Shown here one piece after another: positions 60,753 to 64,000 of a stretch of 64,000 nucleotides of DNA. The stretch spans positions 1,240,001 through 1,304,000 of the forward strand of contig CAVTIC010000001.1 of NCBI GenBank assembly GCA_963734685.1, written 5' to 3'. Position 1 is the stretch's first letter, and every line of letters starts with the position of its first letter. The notes beneath the pieces are model-generated. The model did no database searches, had not been told where the DNA came from, and was given only the letters and a program-made list of their open reading frames with translations. The position numbers and the translations under genes were made by a program. This stretch comes from JAOUEA01 sp963734685. Its GTDB lineage: Bacteria; Actinomycetota; UBA4738; HRBIN12.

Positions 60753-61925
60753 TTATCGCTTGGGTATGTCCTTCTTCGGATCGATGAACGGCTTCGGCAC
60801 CGTGACGGCCCCTTGACGACCGTGCGGCGTCTCTACGTCGAACCTGTTGCCCATGTCGGCGTGTTCGATCGGGAGCATCGCGAATCCGATGTTCTTCTCG
60901 AGCCTCGGGGAGTGACACGCCGACGTGACGTCGCCGATCCGGCGGCCGTCGTCGAAGACGGGGAACGTGTCGATCATCTCGTTGTCGATGAACGAGCCGA
61001 GGCTTGGGCCATCGATCTCGACCCCGACGAGCTTGCGCTTGGGTCCCTCCGACTTGATCTGCTTCAGGGCTTGCTTCCCGACGAAGTCCGCATCCTGGTC
61101 CAGGTCCACCATCCACGTGTAACCCATGTCGACCTCGAAGGGGTTCGTGTCGTACCAGATGTCGCAGCCGAACGCGAGGATGCCGCCCTCGATCCGACGG
61201 ATGTGGCACGGCCCGATCACCCTGAGGTCGTGGGGCCGGCCCGCTTCCAGCACGATGTTCCATAGCTTCTGTCCATTGGCCATGGCATCCCGCAGGTAGA
61301 TCTCATAGCCGAGCTCACTCGTGTAACCGGTTCGTGAGACGACGACGCGCATGCCTTCGAGCTCGAGGTCCTGCGACACGTAGTAGTAGGGGATGTCGAG
61401 GATCTCCGTTCCGAAGAGGTCGACCATGATCTCCTTGGACCGCGGGCCCTGGATCTGCACGGGCGCGACGTCGACTTCTTCGATCGTCACGTCCATGCCC
61501 GAGTTCACCGCCAGGCCCTGCGCCCAGAGGCCCACATCGCTGTCGGCGAGCGAGAGCCAGAACCGGTTCTCGTCCAGCCGCAGCAAGACGGGATCGTTGA
61601 TGATCCCGCCGTCAGGAGCGGTCACGAACACGTACTTGGCCTGTCGGACCGCGCACTTGGTCATGTCCCGCGGGACCATCATGTTCGTGAAGTTGAACGC
61701 GTCCGGTCCGGAGATCTCGATCTGGCGCTCCACGCCCACGTCCCACATCGTGACCGCGTTCAGCAGATGCCAGTACTCGGCCACCGGATCGCCGTAATGC
61801 CTCGGATGGTAGGTGTGGTTGTACACGCTGTAGCGCTGGACACCGTGCTCACGTGACGCGTAGAAGTACGGCGACCTGCGAAGCCTCGGGTACAGCAAGA
61901 TGCCCGGATCCTCGTTGATCGCCAA
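60753..61925 (-). CDS. GcvT-like aminomethyltransferase, possibly DmdA-type
   Basis: 390 residues from TTG 61925, seven bases after GGAGG. RYSVYNHTYHPRHYGDPVAE, VTMWDVGVERQIEISGPDAF, VVSRTGYTSELGYEIYLRDA and the C-terminal barrel (FVGKQALKQIKSEGPKRKLV) define the GcvT/DmdA tetrahydrofolate-dependent fold. Members move a one-carbon group from a substrate to THF; DmdA demethylates dimethylsulfoniopropionate. There are no glycine-cleavage partners nearby, so the exact donor is open. Confidence 0.8.
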   Translation of the reverse strand: MAINEDPGILLYPRLRRSPYFYASREHGVQRYSVYNHTYHPRHYGDPVAEYWHLLNAVTMWDVGVERQIEISGPDAFNFTNMMVPRDMTKCAVRQAKYVFVTAPDGGIINDPVLLRLDENRFWLSLADSDVGLWAQGLAVNSGMDVTIEEVDVAPVQIQGPRSKEIMVDLFGTEILDIPYYYVSQDLELEGMRVVVSRTGYTSELGYEIYLRDAMANGQKLWNIVLEAGRPHDLRVIGPCHIRRIEGGILAFGCDIWYDTNPFEVDMGYTWMVDLDQDADFVGKQALKQIKSEGPKRKLVGVEIDGPSLGSFIDNEMIDTFPVFDDGRRIGDVTSACHSPRLEKNIGFAMLPIEHADMGNRFDVETPHGRQGAVTVPKPFIDPKKDIPKR

Positions 61926-62013
61926 CGGACGGCCTCCATCGCCAAGCTCTGTCCCTCACGGGAGTGTACGTTCGGGCACGACGCACTGGTGTCTGTCGTG
62001 GCATCATCGACCG

Positions 62014-62532
62014 ATGCCCCGCTACCGGAAGCCGAAGGTCAACAAGGCCGGCCGGGTCAGCGCCGGGATCCTGCTGTGGCGCCGGCGGAAGGGACGCATC
62101 GAGGTGCTGCTCGGTCATCCGGGAAGTCCGTACTTCGCTCACAGGGATCGCGGTGCCTGGACCGTGCTGAAGGGCGAGGTCGACCCCGGCGAGGACCTGG
62201 CAGCGGTGGCTCGCCGCGAGTTCGAGGAGGAGACCGGTCACCCGATCGACGACGAGGCACCCATGATCGAGCTCGGCGAGGTCGAGCAGAACTCCGGCAA
62301 GGTGGTGATCGCGTGGGCGGTCGAAGGTGACCTGGACGCCGCGACCGCCGTGAGCAACACCTTCGATGTCGAGTGGCCGCCCCGATCGGGACGGATCCGA
62401 GAGTTCCCGGAGATCGATCGCGTCGACTGGTTCACGCTGAAGAAGGGGCGCGTCAAGATCAAGGCTGCGCAGGCCCCGTTCCTCGATCGGCTCGATCAGG
62501 CGGTGCGGGCCGACGGAGCCGCGTCCGGCTAG
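62014..62532 (+). CDS. NUDIX hydrolase
   Basis: 172 residues from ATG 62014. The Nudix box is KGEVDPGEDLAAVARREFEE continuing into ETGH, with the required REFEEETG helix. AGRVSAGILLWRRRKGRIEV is the first strand. This is the group found beside housekeeping genes in actinobacteria, probably cleaning dNTP or NAD-type pyrophosphates. It is divergent from the GcvT-like gene. Confidence 0.85.
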   Translation: MPRYRKPKVNKAGRVSAGILLWRRRKGRIEVLLGHPGSPYFAHRDRGAWTVLKGEVDPGEDLAAVARREFEEETGHPIDDEAPMIELGEVEQNSGKVVIAWAVEGDLDAATAVSNTFDVEWPPRSGRIREFPEIDRVDWFTLKKGRVKIKAAQAPFLDRLDQAVRADGAASG

Positions 62533-62625
62533 GCGCCCTGTTCGACGAGTCGATCCCATGTCCCGAGGAACCTCATCGCGCATACGTCGGTCAGTTGATG
62601 AGACTGACTCGGGAGGGGATGGCTC

Positions 62626-63238
62626 ATGCGCGCACGGTTCCGGAACGTGATCCTGACGGTGATCGCGAGCGCCGTCGTCGCGGCGGTCGGCATCCCGGTC
62701 GGGCACCGCAGGAGCCAGCGGGGGTGGCGGATGCGGCCGGCCCGTCACCGATGCCGGCGGGACGACCGTGCGCATCCGGAACTACTGCTTCGGACCGACG
62801 ATCCTGCGTGCGGTCCCAGGGGACCAGGTCACCTTCGTCAACCGGGACTCCGCCCCGCATACCGTCCTCGGCGCCAACGCCTCGTGGGGTTCGTTCCGCG
62901 ATATGCGGCGCGGCGACGAGATGACGTATCGCTTCGCGCGAGCTGGTGTCTACCCGTTCGTGTGCACGTACCATCCCGGCATGGTGGGAGCCGTCGTCGT
63001 CGGAGGCGGTGCACCGATGACAACGACGGGTGGGGCCGCGCCGGTCGTCCGCGTCAGCGCTGCGGCTGCAGACGAGGCGGTCGCTGCCATCGACTCGGTG
63101 CCGGCGTCGTCGTCGACCCTCGCCGACCCGGGAGGCCAGATCGAGCCGTGGCACGTGATCGGACTCGCGGCTGCCGCGCTCGTCGCCGCGGGGCTCGTCA
63201 TGAGGAGTCGTGGCCGGCGCGAGCGTGCGGGGGTTTGA
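62626..63238 (+). CDS. Membrane-anchored cupredoxin (frameshifted in the signal region)
   Basis: ATG 62626 after GGGAGGGGATGG begins MRARFRNVILTVIASAVVAA, a signal peptide; near 62700 the frame changes and continues SGGGGCGRPVTDAGGTTVRI. The cupredoxin domain has FVNRDSAPHTVLGANASWGS and YPFVCTYHPGMVGAVVV, giving His, Cys, His and Met copper ligands. A C-terminal TM (VIGLAAAALVAAGLVMRSR) anchors it. A likely copper electron-transfer protein outside the membrane. The next gene is a periplasmic-type dehydrogenase. Confidence 0.75.
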
Positions 63239-63246
63239 CTCGAGGC

Positions 63247-64000
63247 GTGCCCTTCGCGCGCGGTGGACTCGTGGCCGTCGCCGTGCTGGCGGCCGCGTGT
63301 TCCTCGGCTCCATCGCCGACGCCCTCGGTCGTGGATCAGAGGCGCGACGAACCGCGTCTCACCCGGATCGCGACGCTCGACGAACCCGTGGCCCTGGCGG
63401 TCCGAAGCGGCGACCCAGCCCTCTACGTCGCCGAGAAGGGCGGGCGGGCCGTCGCGATCCGCGACGGCAACGTCGATCCCGTCCCCGTGCTCGACCTGTC
63501 GAGCGAGGTGTCACACGGGGCCGAACAGGGGCTGCTGGGCATCGCCTTCTCGCCCGACGGACGGTTCATCTACGCCAACTACACCGATGTCCGTGGTGAT
63601 ACGAACCTCGTCGAGGCGGCGATGGACGATCGCACGGACGATCCATCGTCGCTTCGCCTCGTGCTGCGCGTGCCCCAGCCGTACTCGAACCACAACGGCG
63701 GCAACCTCGTGTTCGGGCCGGACGGCTATCTCTACGTGGGCCTCGGTGACGGGGGGAGTGCCGGCGATCCTCGGGGCTATGCCCAGTCCCCGTCGACCTT
63801 GCTCGGGAAGATGCTTCGCATCGATCCACGACCTTCCGGTGGCGAGCCCTACGGCATCCCGCCCGACAACCCGTTCGTGCACCGCCCGGATGCGCGCCCT
63901 GAGATCTGGGCCTATGGGCTGCGCAATCCCTGGCGCTACTCCTTCGACCGGGCGACCGGGGATCTGTGGATCGGCGACGTGGGGCAGTCCCGGTGGGAAG
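63247..64000 (+). CDS. PQQ-dependent sugar (glucose/sorbosone-type) dehydrogenase, cut by window edge
   Basis: GTG 63247 starts MPFARGGLVAVAVLAAACSS with a lipobox (LAAAC), so the enzyme is a lipoprotein. HGAEQGLLGIAFSPDGRFIY, SNHNGGNLVFGPDGYLYVGL, GKMLRIDPRPSGGEPYGIPP and WAYGLRNPWRYSFDRATGDL are signatures of the soluble glucose dehydrogenase/YliI family, which uses PQQ and calcium to oxidise aldose sugars. The frame is open to position 64000 and the C-terminus is missing. The neighbouring cupredoxin could be its electron acceptor. Confidence 0.85.
   Translation, partial: MPFARGGLVAVAVLAAACSSAPSPTPSVVDQRRDEPRLTRIATLDEPVALAVRSGDPALYVAEKGGRAVAIRDGNVDPVPVLDLSSEVSHGAEQGLLGIAFSPDGRFIYANYTDVRGDTNLVEAAMDDRTDDPSSLRLVLRVPQPYSNHNGGNLVFGPDGYLYVGLGDGGSAGDPRGYAQSPSTLLGKMLRIDPRPSGGEPYGIPPDNPFVHRPDARPEIWAYGLRNPWRYSFDRATGDLWIGDVGQSRWE

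Overview
The window looks like a chromosomal segment of a high-GC actinomycetote. Supporting this are dense GC-rich codon use, a RecQ-type helicase N-terminus of the actinobacterial form, bacterial Ku, a DUF1918 protein with a lysine-rich tail, an Eis-type acetyltransferase, two probable F420-linked oxidoreductases, and at least a dozen genes whose start codon lies 6-8 nt after a TANNNT -10 box (leaderless mRNAs). No rRNA, tRNA, CRISPR array, integrase or intact insertion sequence was seen. An uncultured lineage or metagenome bin is my inference.

Layout. 0-9.8 kb: helicase N-terminus (cut by the window edge), delta-60 repeat protein, SulP transporter with STAS and cyclic-nucleotide domains, DUF1345 protein, a structured RNA candidate with a 13-codon ORF, membrane protein, damaged flavodoxin and methyltransferase genes, cupin and small proteins. 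9.9-17.7 kb: FAD amine oxidase, then a tightly overlapping minus-strand operon (pyruvyl transferase, reductase-acyl-adenylate ligase fusion, small hydrolase-like protein, GMC oxidoreductase), and an HD protein. 18-24 kb: Ku, glyoxalase-fold proteins, MMPL transporter, BNR-repeat protein. 24.2-33.6 kb: an accessory island with five toxin-antitoxin pairs, a broken Fic gene, a LysR remnant, a pRiA4b-like protein and an AspBHI-like modification-dependent restriction enzyme. 33.8-37.4 kb: two half-ABC exporters with many frame breaks. 37.4-50 kb: YjbR protein, two class III cyclase fusions, ECF sigma/membrane partner, CorA transporter and a cluster of very small proteins. 50-52 kb: gene fragments (Sir2, aromatic amino acid lyase, TolB-like). 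52-64 kb: Eis, glyoxalase-fold and DivIVA-like proteins, acyltransferase, LLM oxidoreductase, TolB-like protein, MsrB, DUF1918 protein, GcvT-like enzyme, NUDIX hydrolase, cupredoxin and a sugar dehydrogenase running off the right edge.

Most notable: (1) four intergenic loci carry two copies of an 18-bp palindrome (ideal form GATACCGATATCGGTATC) whose starts are exactly 50 bp apart; (2) a terminator-ended structured RNA at 4.74-5.0 kb contains a 16-nt match to the complement of the 16S rRNA 3' end followed by a 13-codon ORF; (3) an 81-bp repeat occurs twice, 3.1 kb apart, inside the accessory island.

Caution: about twenty genes are interrupted by one or more single-base frame breaks, concentrated in GC-rich stretches. 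Some lie at homopolymers, so assembly or read error explains at least part of them. Genes with one break are listed as CDS (frameshifted); genes with several breaks or missing parts are listed as pseudogenes.
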